Assembly (NCBI GenBank): GCA_003694775.1
Contig: RFJV01000045.1
Location: forward strand, 1-9,062
Source of the DNA: Chloroflexota bacterium
Lineage (GTDB): Bacteria; Chloroflexota; Anaerolineae; 4572-78; J111
Reading direction: 5' to 3'
DNA length: 9,062 bases
A model generated the notes under the pieces. The model searched no databases and was not told the origin of the DNA. It saw only the letters and a program-made list of their open reading frames with translations. How positions within the stretch are numbered: position 1 is the first letter of the stretch; each line of letters opens with the position of its first letter. Position numbers and translations under genes: made by a program. This document shows, piece after piece, positions 1 to 6,354 of the stretch.

Positions 1-5
1 CGCCG

Positions 6-1055
6 TTATATCTGCCACTCGCCGTTGAGAATGACCGGTCTGCCGTCCAGAATCAGGTCGGCCTGCGGCTGGACAAAATCCTCGTGCAGGTCGGCTTCCA
101 CCTGCCCGCCCATATGGATGTTATCGCCGATGGCAATATGGACCGTCCCCTTGATTTTTTCGGCTTCCAGCACGTTGTCCGGCTGGCGGGCATTGGGATT
201 GGTGCCGACCCCCAGTTCGGCCAGGTTGCGCCGCGCCCGGTACTGCGGGTCGTCGCTGTCCAGCCGGAGCAGGGCGCGGAATTCATCCCCGACCGCACCC
301 CCGCCGGTCAGTTCGACCACCTCTCCCTTTTCAATGCGGAAGGTCATATCTTCCTCCAGGCCGGGGAACCAGCCCGCCGGCGCGACCAGCACCCCCTCGC
401 CGGTTCCTTCCAGGGGAATGGCATAAGCCTCCCCCGCGGGCAGGTTGCCCCACCGTTCGGGGTCGCTACCGTACAGGCCATCATCGGTATGGCCGGGCCG
501 GCCAGACAGGCTGAAGCGCAGGTTGGTGCCGTGGGGTGAACGGACCACCACCTCATTGGCCGCGGTCAGGGCGTCGGCAAATTTGCGGCAGTCCGCGGCC
601 ACCTGGCGGTAATCCACAGCCATCGGGCCGCCGGCGGCGAACATTTGGGCCTCAAAGCCGGGCATACTGGCGACCCGCACCCCGGCCTTTGTTGCCGCCT
701 GGCGGGCGTTGGTATGAGACAGGGAGTAGCTGGTCAGGGCGACCAGCACGTCAGCCTGGCGCATTTGAGCCGCGGTGTCGTCATCCGGCTCTCTGCCGTG
801 CCCCCCGGTGGAGAAAAATGGCAGAAACTTCGCCTGGCTGTCTGGAAAGTGTGCCGCGGCGATGTCGGCCACCAGCCGGGCCAGCATCGCCCGCTCCAGC
901 ATATCTTCCAGCCAGGCCGGGGCCGCGGTTTGCCACTCTTCAGGGCGCGGAATGTCGGCAACCACCAGCAAGGTTTCGCCGGCTTTCAGGCCCATATTGA
1001 CTTTCAGCATATTCACCACGCCACTGGCGATGGCGTCTGGTTGAATCCAGGTCAT
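6..1055 (-). CDS. M29-family leucyl aminopeptidase-like metalloprotein
   Basis: A 349-residue protein resembling the thermophilic aminopeptidase (M29, aminopeptidase T/AmpS) superfamily, cytosolic metal-dependent exopeptidases. It has no signal peptide or membrane segment. The N-terminal half carries the family-like SLSHTNAR stretch (about 111-118). The C-terminal half has NLPAGE (204-209), ELGVGTNP (280-287), GTVHIAIGDN (303-312) and DLHEDF (322-327). Probable metal ligands, by family comparison from memory, are E209, E280, H306, H324 and D326. The Tyr that follows the first His by seven residues in AmpS is Ile313 here, so peptidase activity is uncertain. The ATG at 1055 was chosen over the in-frame TTG at 1112 because GAGGGAG lies 8 nt upstream of it and family similarity begins just after it. 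The gene is last in the cluster, 102 bp after a divergent paralogue, and its TAA ends 5 bp from the window edge. Membership of the superfamily is secure; the substrate is unknown. Confidence 0.85.
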   Translation of the reverse strand: MTWIQPDAIASGVVNMLKVNMGLKAGETLLVVADIPRPEEWQTAAPAWLEDMLERAMLARLVADIAAAHFPDSQAKFLPFFSTGGHGREPDDDTAAQMRQADVLVALTSYSLSHTNARQAATKAGVRVASMPGFEAQMFAAGGPMAVDYRQVAADCRKFADALTAANEVVVRSPHGTNLRFSLSGRPGHTDDGLYGSDPERWGNLPAGEAYAIPLEGTGEGVLVAPAGWFPGLEEDMTFRIEKGEVVELTGGGAVGDEFRALLRLDSDDPQYRARRNLAELGVGTNPNARQPDNVLEAEKIKGTVHIAIGDNIHMGGQVEADLHEDFVQPQADLILDGRPVILNGEWQI

Positions 1056-1063
1056 TTGCAAAG

Positions 1064-1070
1064 CTCCCTC
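1064..1070 (-). promoter_or_regulatory. Shine-Dalgarno of the M29-like gene
   Basis: GAGGGAG on the minus strand, 8 nt before the ATG at 1055. This ideal spacing decides the start and excludes the in-frame TTG at 1112, which would add 19 residues. Confidence 0.8.
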
Positions 1071-1090
1071 TGAAAATTTGGGTAGGGTGT

Positions 1091-1106
1091 CGTCCCGCCA
1101 GGGACG
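1091..1106 (-). other. Small intergenic hairpin ahead of the M29-like gene
   Basis: A perfect 6-bp inverted repeat (CGTCCC/GGGACG) with a 4-nt loop, TGGC in the transcript. It sits between an unused GGAGGAG (1113-1119) and the real Shine-Dalgarno at 1064-1070. No U-tract follows, so it is not an intrinsic terminator. A stem this short can arise by chance in GC-rich DNA; a role in leader folding is only possible. Confidence 0.4.
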
Positions 1107-1127
1107 GTCCAACTCCTCCGTATTTAA

Positions 1128-1155
1128 AATTCAGAATTCAAAATTCAGAATTCAC
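1128..1155. repeat. Four-unit heptanucleotide tandem repeat (AATTCAR type)
   Basis: On the plus strand the units are AATTCAG, AATTCAA, AATTCAG, AATTCAC, exactly seven bases apart. They begin 2 bp after the stop codon of the upstream gene. The AT-rich block stands out from its GC-rich surroundings and contains two GAATTC palindromes (1134-1139 and 1148-1153). It resembles the short tandemly repeated heptamers (STRR type) described in cyanobacterial genomes. It is noncoding and lies in the leader between the two M29/NicX paralogues. Function unknown. Confidence 0.85.
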
Positions 1156-1157
1156 CA

Positions 1158-2204
1158 TTATTCATACCCTTCTGCCCCCATCGCCCGGCACAGGGCGACC
1201 AGTTCCGGATGGATGTAGCGACCGTTCTCCTCAATCTGCGTGTCATCCAGCCACACCGAAGGATTCAGCACCACGCCGTCGGTATGGGCCGGGGAGCCGT
1301 ATTCCGTGGCCCCAATGCCGAACTGCATACAGCCAAAGATGCGCTCATCTTCCAGGATGCGCCCGGTGACGCGGGTCACACCGGGGTTAAAACCGTAGCA
1401 GGCGTGGTCCATCAGGTAGGCTTCCGGGTGGTTGAACCCGGCCAGCCACTGCGAAAAACGCTCCGCCTCCGGACCGCCCTCGATTTTTTTGACATACCCG
1501 CCCTCGATGGTCAGGCGGACGGGCTGGTGAAGCCGGCCCAGGTCTGCCGGGGGCCAGAGCGAACCGTCGAACACCAGCACCCCTTCCACACTTTCCCGGA
1601 TAATCATAAACCCGGATTGGCCGCCCAGCATTTGCGGATAGCCACCCTCCGCGGGCGGCGGCTCCCAGAAGGGGTCGCCGGCTTTGTCTACCTTCATTTT
1701 GACATCCGTACCGGCGGGGCTGGTCAGACGCACCGTGTCCGCCTCCTGCGACATCCGGTACAGGCGGGTCGCCATTTCCTGCATGGGCGGATAGTTTACC
1801 CGGCCAATGGTGCGCACCATCATATCGACATCCATCCCGGTCAGGCAAACGTAGATACAGCCGTTTTCAATAGCCGCGTGGTAAGCAGGGCTGTAAAGCT
1901 GGTAAGCCACGGCGTAGTCAATCCACACTTCTGCCCCCAGAACGGCCTGCGACAGGGGACGGGGCGGCTCCTGCATCGGCGCGGGCAGGGTGTGGTACCA
2001 GACCACGGTGGGAATGCCGCCCACGGCGTACACCGCGCCGGCGGTTGCCTGGACGACCCGCCAATCCGAGGCCGTATCCGCGGTGATGAGCACCTGCTGT
2101 CCGGGCTGGATGGGCCGCATTTCGGTGACCAGCTTGTGCGCGGCGCGGGCCAGCTCCAGGTGATAATATTCCCGGCGCGGTTCTGTGCCCAGGATGAATT
2201 CCAT
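1158..2204 (-). CDS. M29/NicX superfamily protein with His-His-Asp ligand set
   Basis: A 348-residue soluble protein of the superfamily that contains M29 aminopeptidases and the non-haem Fe(II) enzyme 2,5-dihydroxypyridine 5,6-dioxygenase (NicX). The N-terminal half has PGQQVLITADTASD (34-47) and AAIENGCIYVCLTGMD (110-125), in the style of the superfamily. In the C-terminal half, HACYGFNPG (267-275), GCMQFGIG (291-298) and SPAHTDGVV (304-312) align with ELGVGTNPN, GTVHIAIG and ADLHEDFV of the downstream paralogue. The alignment shows E280 replaced by H267, H306 by Q294 and E209 by a Gln/Ser, while the HxD pair is kept (H307, D309). The resulting H267/H307/D309 set matches the facial triad reported for NicX (H265/H318/D320) more than a dinuclear peptidase. 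The ATG at 2204 is preferred to the TTG at 2210 because AGGAGG lies 6 nt upstream of it. It overlaps the preceding stop by one base (TAATG), implying translational coupling. Automatic annotation would probably say leucyl aminopeptidase; the exact reaction is unknown. Confidence 0.85.
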   Translation of the reverse strand: MEFILGTEPRREYYHLELARAAHKLVTEMRPIQPGQQVLITADTASDWRVVQATAGAVYAVGGIPTVVWYHTLPAPMQEPPRPLSQAVLGAEVWIDYAVAYQLYSPAYHAAIENGCIYVCLTGMDVDMMVRTIGRVNYPPMQEMATRLYRMSQEADTVRLTSPAGTDVKMKVDKAGDPFWEPPPAEGGYPQMLGGQSGFMIIRESVEGVLVFDGSLWPPADLGRLHQPVRLTIEGGYVKKIEGGPEAERFSQWLAGFNHPEAYLMDHACYGFNPGVTRVTGRILEDERIFGCMQFGIGATEYGSPAHTDGVVLNPSVWLDDTQIEENGRYIHPELVALCRAMGAEGYE

Positions 2205-3352
2205 TACCAACCTCCTGTCTGCTGTTTTGCGACCAGCTCCTCGATGGGAACGTAGTCGATGTCAAAGCCAAAGTAGCGCGGTCCGGAAGCTTCATTCAGG
2301 CCGAATTCGGTGCGGAACGCCTCCAGCCCCTTCATGCCGACCGCCACCACCTCGTCGCCTTCCTTGATGAGGGTGTTGGTGGTGCCCTCGCCATTGCGGT
2401 AAGCCAGAGTCAGAAGGTCGGGACTGCACACAAAGGGCTGGCCGTTCAGCCATGAGACGTGGTTTTCATTTTTGAACCACACATCCAGGGTCTGGCCTTC
2501 GTAGGGGCCGGTGCCGCGGATATGGGTCGTGCCGAACATGTAGCCGTCCCGGTCCTCCCACTCCTTGCCGGTGACCACGCCCTCAAACAGCCGCCAGCCG
2601 CCGGTAACGGCCAGGGCCGCGTCGATGGGGTCAGTGCCCTGCTCTCTGGCCTGCCGGATGGCCCGGCCGATGTTCAGGCATTTGGTCAGGGTGCCGCGCA
2701 CCAGGATTTCTTTCATTTCCCGGCCCGGCAGAGGTGTGGCGGCCATTGTGGTATTGCCGTAGGCGGCCACGGCCAGCATCTTGCCGATGCGCTCCAGCAT
2801 GTGGGGATTGACAGTGTAGGTCACAATGGCGACATTGCCCCAGCGGTCCACACTGGAAAAGGGCCAGCTGTGTTTGCCGTACAGGTAGGGTGTGCCCTGC
2901 ATTTCATCGGGGATGGCCCGGCCGGCGTAGTCCCCATCGACCACGGGGATGCCCAGCCGCGCCCCGGTGACCAGCGGGGCCGGGGTGTTGCCCGCGCCCA
3001 GCTCCGCGGGGACAATACAGCCGATAGGCTGGCCCAGGAACTTGCCCAGCTCTTTCACCGCTTCTTCCATCGAGCGGTCCCCGTACCGGTCCTTCAGGCC
3101 GACCCGCTCAATTTCGGCCAGTGTTTCCGGCGAGGTCGGGGCGATGGTGCCCATCCCGTAGGTGGTGACGGTCAAGGCGTCGTCCGGAATTTCTTCCGCG
3201 TCCACCCACTCCAGGGTCAAGCCGTCGGCCAGCGCCTCTTTGAGCATCCCCATTCCCCAGTCAACGCCACCCCCGCCGCCGGTCCCCATAAAGAGACAGC
3301 CGTTGACCAGGTCTTCACAATCCTGCAGTGTTTCCAGTTTACCTCGCGGCAT
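2204..3352 (-). CDS. DUF917 / S-methyl-thiohydantoin desulfurase domain protein
   Basis: A 382-residue soluble protein that I recognise as the DUF917 family, more recently named after S-methyl thiohydantoin desulfurase (S-Me-THD) in Pfam. Visible hallmarks are the glycine run FMGTGGGGG (21-29), a TYGMGTIAPTSPET segment (64-77), PAELGAGN (115-122) and VVDGDYAGRAIPDEM (137-151), followed by a C-terminal beta-rich domain from about residue 200. Family members are often found beside hydantoinase/oxoprolinase-type genes or transporters and are linked to breakdown of cyclic (thio)hydantoin-like amides; this link is family knowledge, not something seen here. The start at 3352 is set by GGAGGT 8 nt upstream. 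The reading frame extends further to 3508, but that extension translates the repeat-rich leader and has no family similarity. The gene follows the transporter by 113 bp and overlaps the next gene by one base. Family assignment is strong; the actual substrate is open. Confidence 0.88.
   Translation of the reverse strand: MPRGKLETLQDCEDLVNGCLFMGTGGGGGVDWGMGMLKEALADGLTLEWVDAEEIPDDALTVTTYGMGTIAPTSPETLAEIERVGLKDRYGDRSMEEAVKELGKFLGQPIGCIVPAELGAGNTPAPLVTGARLGIPVVDGDYAGRAIPDEMQGTPYLYGKHSWPFSSVDRWGNVAIVTYTVNPHMLERIGKMLAVAAYGNTTMAATPLPGREMKEILVRGTLTKCLNIGRAIRQAREQGTDPIDAALAVTGGWRLFEGVVTGKEWEDRDGYMFGTTHIRGTGPYEGQTLDVWFKNENHVSWLNGQPFVCSPDLLTLAYRNGEGTTNTLIKEGDEVVAVGMKGLEAFRTEFGLNEASGPRYFGFDIDYVPIEELVAKQQTGGW
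2211..2216 (-). promoter_or_regulatory. Shine-Dalgarno inside the DUF917 gene 3' end
   Basis: AGGAGG, 6 nt before the ATG at 2204 and immediately upstream of the alternative TTG at 2210, so only the ATG is usable. The site lies inside the last codons of the DUF917 gene (…QTGGW), which supports coupled translation of the two proteins. Confidence 0.85.
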
Positions 3353-3360
3353 TGCGATGC

Positions 3361-3366
3361 ACCTCC
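3361..3366 (-). promoter_or_regulatory. Shine-Dalgarno of the DUF917 gene
   Basis: GGAGGT, 8 nt before the ATG at 3352. It fixes the start of the 382-residue protein and rejects the longer frame opening at 3508. Confidence 0.85.
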
Positions 3367-3373
3367 GTGCTAA

Positions 3374-3415
3374 AAGGATGAAGGATGAAGGCGGAAGGAT
3401 GAAGGATGAAGGCGG
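3374..3415. repeat. Heptanucleotide array: 21-bp unit duplicated perfectly
   Basis: On the plus strand AAGGATG occurs twice and is followed by AAGGCGG, and the whole 21-bp block is then repeated exactly, giving six period-7 units over 42 bp. The array is noncoding, lying in the leader 8 bp upstream of the Shine-Dalgarno of the DUF917 gene. Perfect identity of the two 21-bp copies suggests recent or ongoing slippage. The period of seven is shared with the unrelated-sequence array at 1128-1155. Confidence 0.9.
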
Positions 3416-3453
3416 GAAACAACCTTCCACCGTTGTCGAAAATACGGAATACC

Positions 3454-3472
3454 GGCGTAGCGGTGCTACGCC
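3454..3472 (-). other. Hairpin repeat containing the dppF stop codon
   Basis: A perfect 8-bp inverted repeat, GGCGTAGC and GCTACGCC, around a 3-nt loop (ACC in the transcript). The TAG stop of dppF (3466-3468) lies inside the first arm. With the adjoining GTAGG it resembles palindromic GTAGGGGCG-type interspersed repeats I recall from cyanobacterial and Chloroflexota genomes. No immediate U-tract follows, so termination is unproven; 3'-end protection or an inserted repeat unit are alternatives. Confidence 0.6.
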
Positions 3473-4455
3473 CCTACCTCTTTGCCCACCAGGTGGCAGG
3501 CCGCCCAATGTTCCGATTCTACTTCCAGCAGAGACGGTTCCACCTTTGAACAGACATCCACCGCCACGGGACAGCGGGGATGGAAAGCACAGCCGGGGGG
3601 CGGATTGGCCGGGTTGGGCGGGTTCCCCGGCAAGATGATGCGCTCCCGGCGCAGTTGGGGGTCAATAATGGGGGCCGAGGAGAGAAGCGCCTTTGTGTAG
3701 GGATGCAGCGCCCCCCCCTGAAAGAGCGTGTCGGCTGTGCTCAGTTCGACAATCTGGCCCAGATACATCACCGCAATCCGGTCGCTGATGTGCTGGACCA
3801 CGCTCAAATCGTGGGAAATGAAAAGATACGTCAGGTGCAGGTCGGCCTGCAGTTGCTTCAGCAGGTTGATAATCTGGGCCTGCACCGACACGTCGAGAGC
3901 GGAGGTTGGCTCGTCCAGGACAATGAACTTTGGGTTCAGGGCCAGCGCCCGCGCCACGGCAAGGCGCTGTAACTGCCCCCCGCTGAACTCGTGGGGGTAG
4001 CGGTACAGAATTTCACCGGGCATTCCCACCTGCTGAAGCAGTTCGCGGGCGCGGGCAACCAGCCGGTCGCCGCGCAGGTCGGTATGAGCCACCAGCGGCT
4101 CGGCGATAGACTTCAGCACCGTGAACCGGGGGTCAAACGAGGTGTAGGGATTCTGGAAGACCATCTGCATATGCCGGCGGTACGGGCGCAGAGTTCTCCG
4201 GTCCAGCGGGGCAATATCCTGACCCTCGAAAAGAATCTGGCCGGAGGTTGGCGGGATGAGCCGCAAAATCGTCCGGCCCAGGGTGGTCTTTCCGCACCCC
4301 GATTCGCCCACCACGCCCAGGGTCTCCCGGCGGTAGATGGTCAGACTGACGCCGTTCAGGGCACGGACTTCCTTTTTTTCGCGGCGGAACAGCCCGCTTT
4401 GGGAGCGGAAAATCTTGTACAGGTGGCGGGTTTCTACCAGCGGGGTGCGGCTCAT
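3466..4455 (-). CDS. dppF: Dpp/Opp-type ABC transporter ATPase (DppF-like)
   Basis: A 329-residue ATP-binding subunit of the peptide/nickel importer, expected to pair with the DppD-like ATPase on the cytoplasmic face. Visible motifs are Walker A GESGCGKT (50-57), Q-loop Q101, ABC signature FSGGQLQR (157-164), Walker B FIVLDEP with catalytic E182 (177-183), D-loop SALD (185-188) and switch H215. The C-terminal oligopeptide-transporter extension begins near HPYT (251-254) and carries four cysteines (289, 295, 302, 320), a pattern shown to bind a [4Fe-4S] cluster in at least one DppD. Its ATG overlaps the dppD stop by 4 nt (ATGA), with GGGAGGG 6 nt upstream. The last codons (VGA, then TAG) fall within or beside a hairpin repeat, so the native C-terminus may have been altered. 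Family certain; the DppF label rests on gene order and motif style. Confidence 0.95.
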   Translation of the reverse strand: MSRTPLVETRHLYKIFRSQSGLFRREKKEVRALNGVSLTIYRRETLGVVGESGCGKTTLGRTILRLIPPTSGQILFEGQDIAPLDRRTLRPYRRHMQMVFQNPYTSFDPRFTVLKSIAEPLVAHTDLRGDRLVARARELLQQVGMPGEILYRYPHEFSGGQLQRLAVARALALNPKFIVLDEPTSALDVSVQAQIINLLKQLQADLHLTYLFISHDLSVVQHISDRIAVMYLGQIVELSTADTLFQGGALHPYTKALLSSAPIIDPQLRRERIILPGNPPNPANPPPGCAFHPRCPVAVDVCSKVEPSLLEVESEHWAACHLVGKEVGA

Positions 4456-5435
4456 CGCTGACCCTCCCGGCTGTAAAGGTGGCAGGCAACCCTATGCCCG
4501 ACCTCGTCCAACCGCGTGGGCAAAGGTTTCTGCTCGCGGCAGATGTCCATCACTTCCGGACAGCGAGGCCAGAAAGGACAGCCGGACGGCAAATCCAGGC
4601 CGCTGGGCACACTGCCGGGGATGGACTGCAGGGCCTTTCCGCGGTGGGATGGCCGGGGCAGAGCCTCCAGCAGGCCGCGGGTATAGGGGTGCTTCATCTG
4701 GTACAGCACCTGGGCCGTGGGGCCGGTTTCGACAATACTGCCGGCATAGGCCACGCCGACCCGGTCGCAGGTTTCGGCCACCACCCCCAAATCGTGGGTG
4801 ATGAGCAGAATCGACACCCCCTGCGCGGCCCGCAGGTCGTTCAGCAGGGCCAGAATCTGGGCCTGGATGGTGACATCCAGAGCCGTGGTCGGCTCGTCGG
4901 CGATGAGCAGTTCTGCGCCGGAAGCCAGAGCCATAGCAATCATCACCCTCTGCTGCATCCCGCCGCTCAGTTCGTGGGGGTAGGCGCGGAAAATGCGCGC
5001 CGGGTCGGGCAGGCCAACGGCCTCAAAACCGGCCAGGGCCAGTGCTCTGGCTTCGTGCCGGTCCACCCGCCGGTGGTGGCGGATGATGCGGCTTATCTGA
5101 CTGCCAACGGTAAACACGGGGTTCAGCGAGGCGGACGGGTCCTGAAAAATCATGGCGATGCGTCCCCCTCGAATCTGCTCCATTTCGCGCCTGTTCTTCT
5201 GGAGCAAATTCTCGCCGTGAAACAGGATGCGCCCGGCGATAACTTCTCCGGGGTACGGAACCATCCCCAGGACGGCCAGCCCGGTCACGGACTTGCCGCA
5301 CCCCGATTCTCCGACCAGGCCAAAAATTTCGCCGGGATGGATGTGGAAGCTCATCCCGTTGACAGCGTGCACCGTACCGGCATACGTTTTGAAGCGGATA
5401 TACAGGTCTTCTACAGACAGCAGTGGTTCGGTCAT
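4452..5435 (-). CDS. dppD: Dpp/Opp-type ABC transporter ATPase (DppD-like)
   Basis: A 327-residue nucleotide-binding subunit forming the heterodimeric motor with the DppF-like protein. Motifs in order: Walker A GESGCGKS (42-49), Q-loop Q98, signature LSGGMQQR (156-163), Walker B LLIADEP with E181 (176-182), D-loop TALD (184-187) and switch H214. The C-terminal extension starts at HPYT (249-252) and contains C286, C292, C299 and C318 (C-x5-C-x6-C-x18-C), the potential iron-sulfur site of this family. All ATPase residues are intact, so it should be active. The ATG at 5435 overlaps the dppC stop by 4 nt (ATGA). No clear Shine-Dalgarno precedes it, so translation probably depends on ribosomes finishing dppC. 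Length is normal for the family. Confidence 0.95.
   Translation of the reverse strand: MTEPLLSVEDLYIRFKTYAGTVHAVNGMSFHIHPGEIFGLVGESGCGKSVTGLAVLGMVPYPGEVIAGRILFHGENLLQKNRREMEQIRGGRIAMIFQDPSASLNPVFTVGSQISRIIRHHRRVDRHEARALALAGFEAVGLPDPARIFRAYPHELSGGMQQRVMIAMALASGAELLIADEPTTALDVTIQAQILALLNDLRAAQGVSILLITHDLGVVAETCDRVGVAYAGSIVETGPTAQVLYQMKHPYTRGLLEALPRPSHRGKALQSIPGSVPSGLDLPSGCPFWPRCPEVMDICREQKPLPTRLDEVGHRVACHLYSREGQR
4462..4468 (-). promoter_or_regulatory. Shine-Dalgarno of the DppF-like gene
   Basis: GGGAGGG, 6 nt before the ATG at 4455, located inside the last codons of the upstream ATPase gene. It supports both the chosen start and re-initiation across the ATGA overlap. Confidence 0.7.
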
Positions 5436-6343
5436 GAAACGGCTCGACGGGTACGCGGGTCGGCGACATCGCGAATGGCGTCGCCCAGCAGGTTGAAAGA
5501 GAGGGTCACCAGGAAAATAGCCGCGCCGGCGGAGCCGGCAAACCAGGGGCGTTCGATGAAGTAGATGCGCCCGGTGCTAATCATTTTGCCCCAATCGGCG
5601 GTGGGGGGATGGACCCCCAGGCCGACAAAGCTGATGGCCGCGCCGGTCAGAATGGCCGAACCGATGTCCATCGTGGCCTGCACCAGCACGGGCGTCATCA
5701 CATTGGGCAGGATATGCTGGACAATGATGGTAAAATCGCTGACCCCCATACTGCGGGCGGCCTCAACAAAGTGCAGTTCCCGCAGAGAAAGGGTCTGCGC
5801 CCGGACCAGACGGGCATACCAGGGCCACCAGGTAAAGGCGATGGCTATCATAGCATTGATGAAGCTGGACCCCAGCGCGGCGGCAATGGCAATTGCCAGC
5901 AGGAGAGGCGGAAAAGCCAGGAAAACGTCGGTGATGCGCATAATGAGGTTGTCGATTCTGCCGCCGTAGTAGCCGGCCACCGCGCCCAGGGGGATGCCGA
6001 TAGCCACGGCAATGATGACCACCAGAAACCCGATGCTGAGCGAACTGCGGCCACCGTACAGGATGCGGGCCAGCACGTCGCGGCCCAGGTAGTCTGTACC
6101 CAGGGGGTGAGTCGGGCCGGGAGGCTGGAACTTTTCGATGATGTTCGGGTTGCCCAGGCCCTGGTCGGGGTAGGGGGTCAGCCAGGGGGCAAATACCGCG
6201 CCCAGCACAAACAGCAGGATGACCACCAGGCTGACCACCGCCAGCGGGTCGCGGCGGAAAGCCTGAAGCATCAGGCCGACTTCCTTGTAGCGACTGGTAC
6301 GGATGTCTGCGGGCAGGCCGGTCAGGTCAACGGAAGCGGTCAT
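5432..6343 (-). CDS. dppC: Dpp/Opp-type ABC transporter permease (DppC-like)
   Basis: A 303-residue inner-membrane permease subunit, partner of DppB. A cytoplasmic N-terminus of about 30 residues leads to a first membrane span (about 36-56), typical of the OppC N-terminal domain. The family-typical HPLGTDYLGRDVLARILYGG (79-98) comes next, followed by five further hydrophobic spans near 104-124, 138-158, 160-177, 215-241 and 270-288. The EAA loop that docks the ATPase is at 192-214 (FVEAARSMG … ILPN), with the expected E, A, A and G. The start at 6343 is supported by AAGGAG 5 nt upstream. The gene follows dppB by 9 bp and its TGA overlaps the start of dppD. Length and motifs are complete; nothing suggests decay. 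Confidence 0.95.
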   Translation of the reverse strand: MTASVDLTGLPADIRTSRYKEVGLMLQAFRRDPLAVVSLVVILLFVLGAVFAPWLTPYPDQGLGNPNIIEKFQPPGPTHPLGTDYLGRDVLARILYGGRSSLSIGFLVVIIAVAIGIPLGAVAGYYGGRIDNLIMRITDVFLAFPPLLLAIAIAAALGSSFINAMIAIAFTWWPWYARLVRAQTLSLRELHFVEAARSMGVSDFTIIVQHILPNVMTPVLVQATMDIGSAILTGAAISFVGLGVHPPTADWGKMISTGRIYFIERPWFAGSAGAAIFLVTLSFNLLGDAIRDVADPRTRRAVS

Positions 6344-6348
6344 TCGGT

Positions 6349-6354
6349 CTCCTT
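6349..6354 (-). promoter_or_regulatory. Shine-Dalgarno of dppC overlapping the dppB stop
   Basis: AAGGAG, 5 nt before the dppC ATG. Its first two bases are also the last two of the dppB TAA (6353-6355), so a terminating ribosome sits directly on the initiation signal. Confidence 0.8.

Noticed and set aside
1128..1155. Heptamer arrays (here and at 3374-3415) as a CRISPR array
   Set aside because: Units are 7 bp and directly adjacent, with no spacers; nothing resembles CRISPR repeats or cas genes.
1137..1157. A six-codon mini-frame starting at the TAATG after the gene at 1158-2204
   Set aside because: No Shine-Dalgarno at the right distance and the codons are simply the heptamer repeat; most likely chance.
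1209..2255. A 348-codon plus-strand frame covering the gene at 1158-2204
   Set aside because: Low-complexity His/Gly/Val-rich shadow frame; the minus strand has the conserved metal-ligand motifs, a good Shine-Dalgarno and operon coupling.
2459..3373. Plus-strand frame of 304 codons opposite the DUF917 gene
   Set aside because: Antisense to a well-conserved family protein, with no recognisable motif of its own.
3419..3436. A 5-bp inverted repeat (ACAAC/GTTGT) in the dppF-DUF917 spacer
   Set aside because: Short stem with an 8-nt loop and no U-tract; expected by chance.
3353..3465. Possible internal promoter before the DUF917 gene
   Set aside because: No convincing pair of -35 and -10 boxes at proper spacing could be seen on the minus strand; a promoter cannot be excluded but is not supported.
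3353..3508. N-terminal extension of the DUF917 frame
   Set aside because: It translates the hairpin and heptamer repeat into a low-value Pro/Ser/Phe/Ile sequence; the ATG at 3352 with GGAGGT is the supported start.
4479..5564. Plus-strand frame of 361 codons opposite dppD
   Set aside because: Shadow of an intact ABC ATPase; no motifs and no start signal that would justify a gene.
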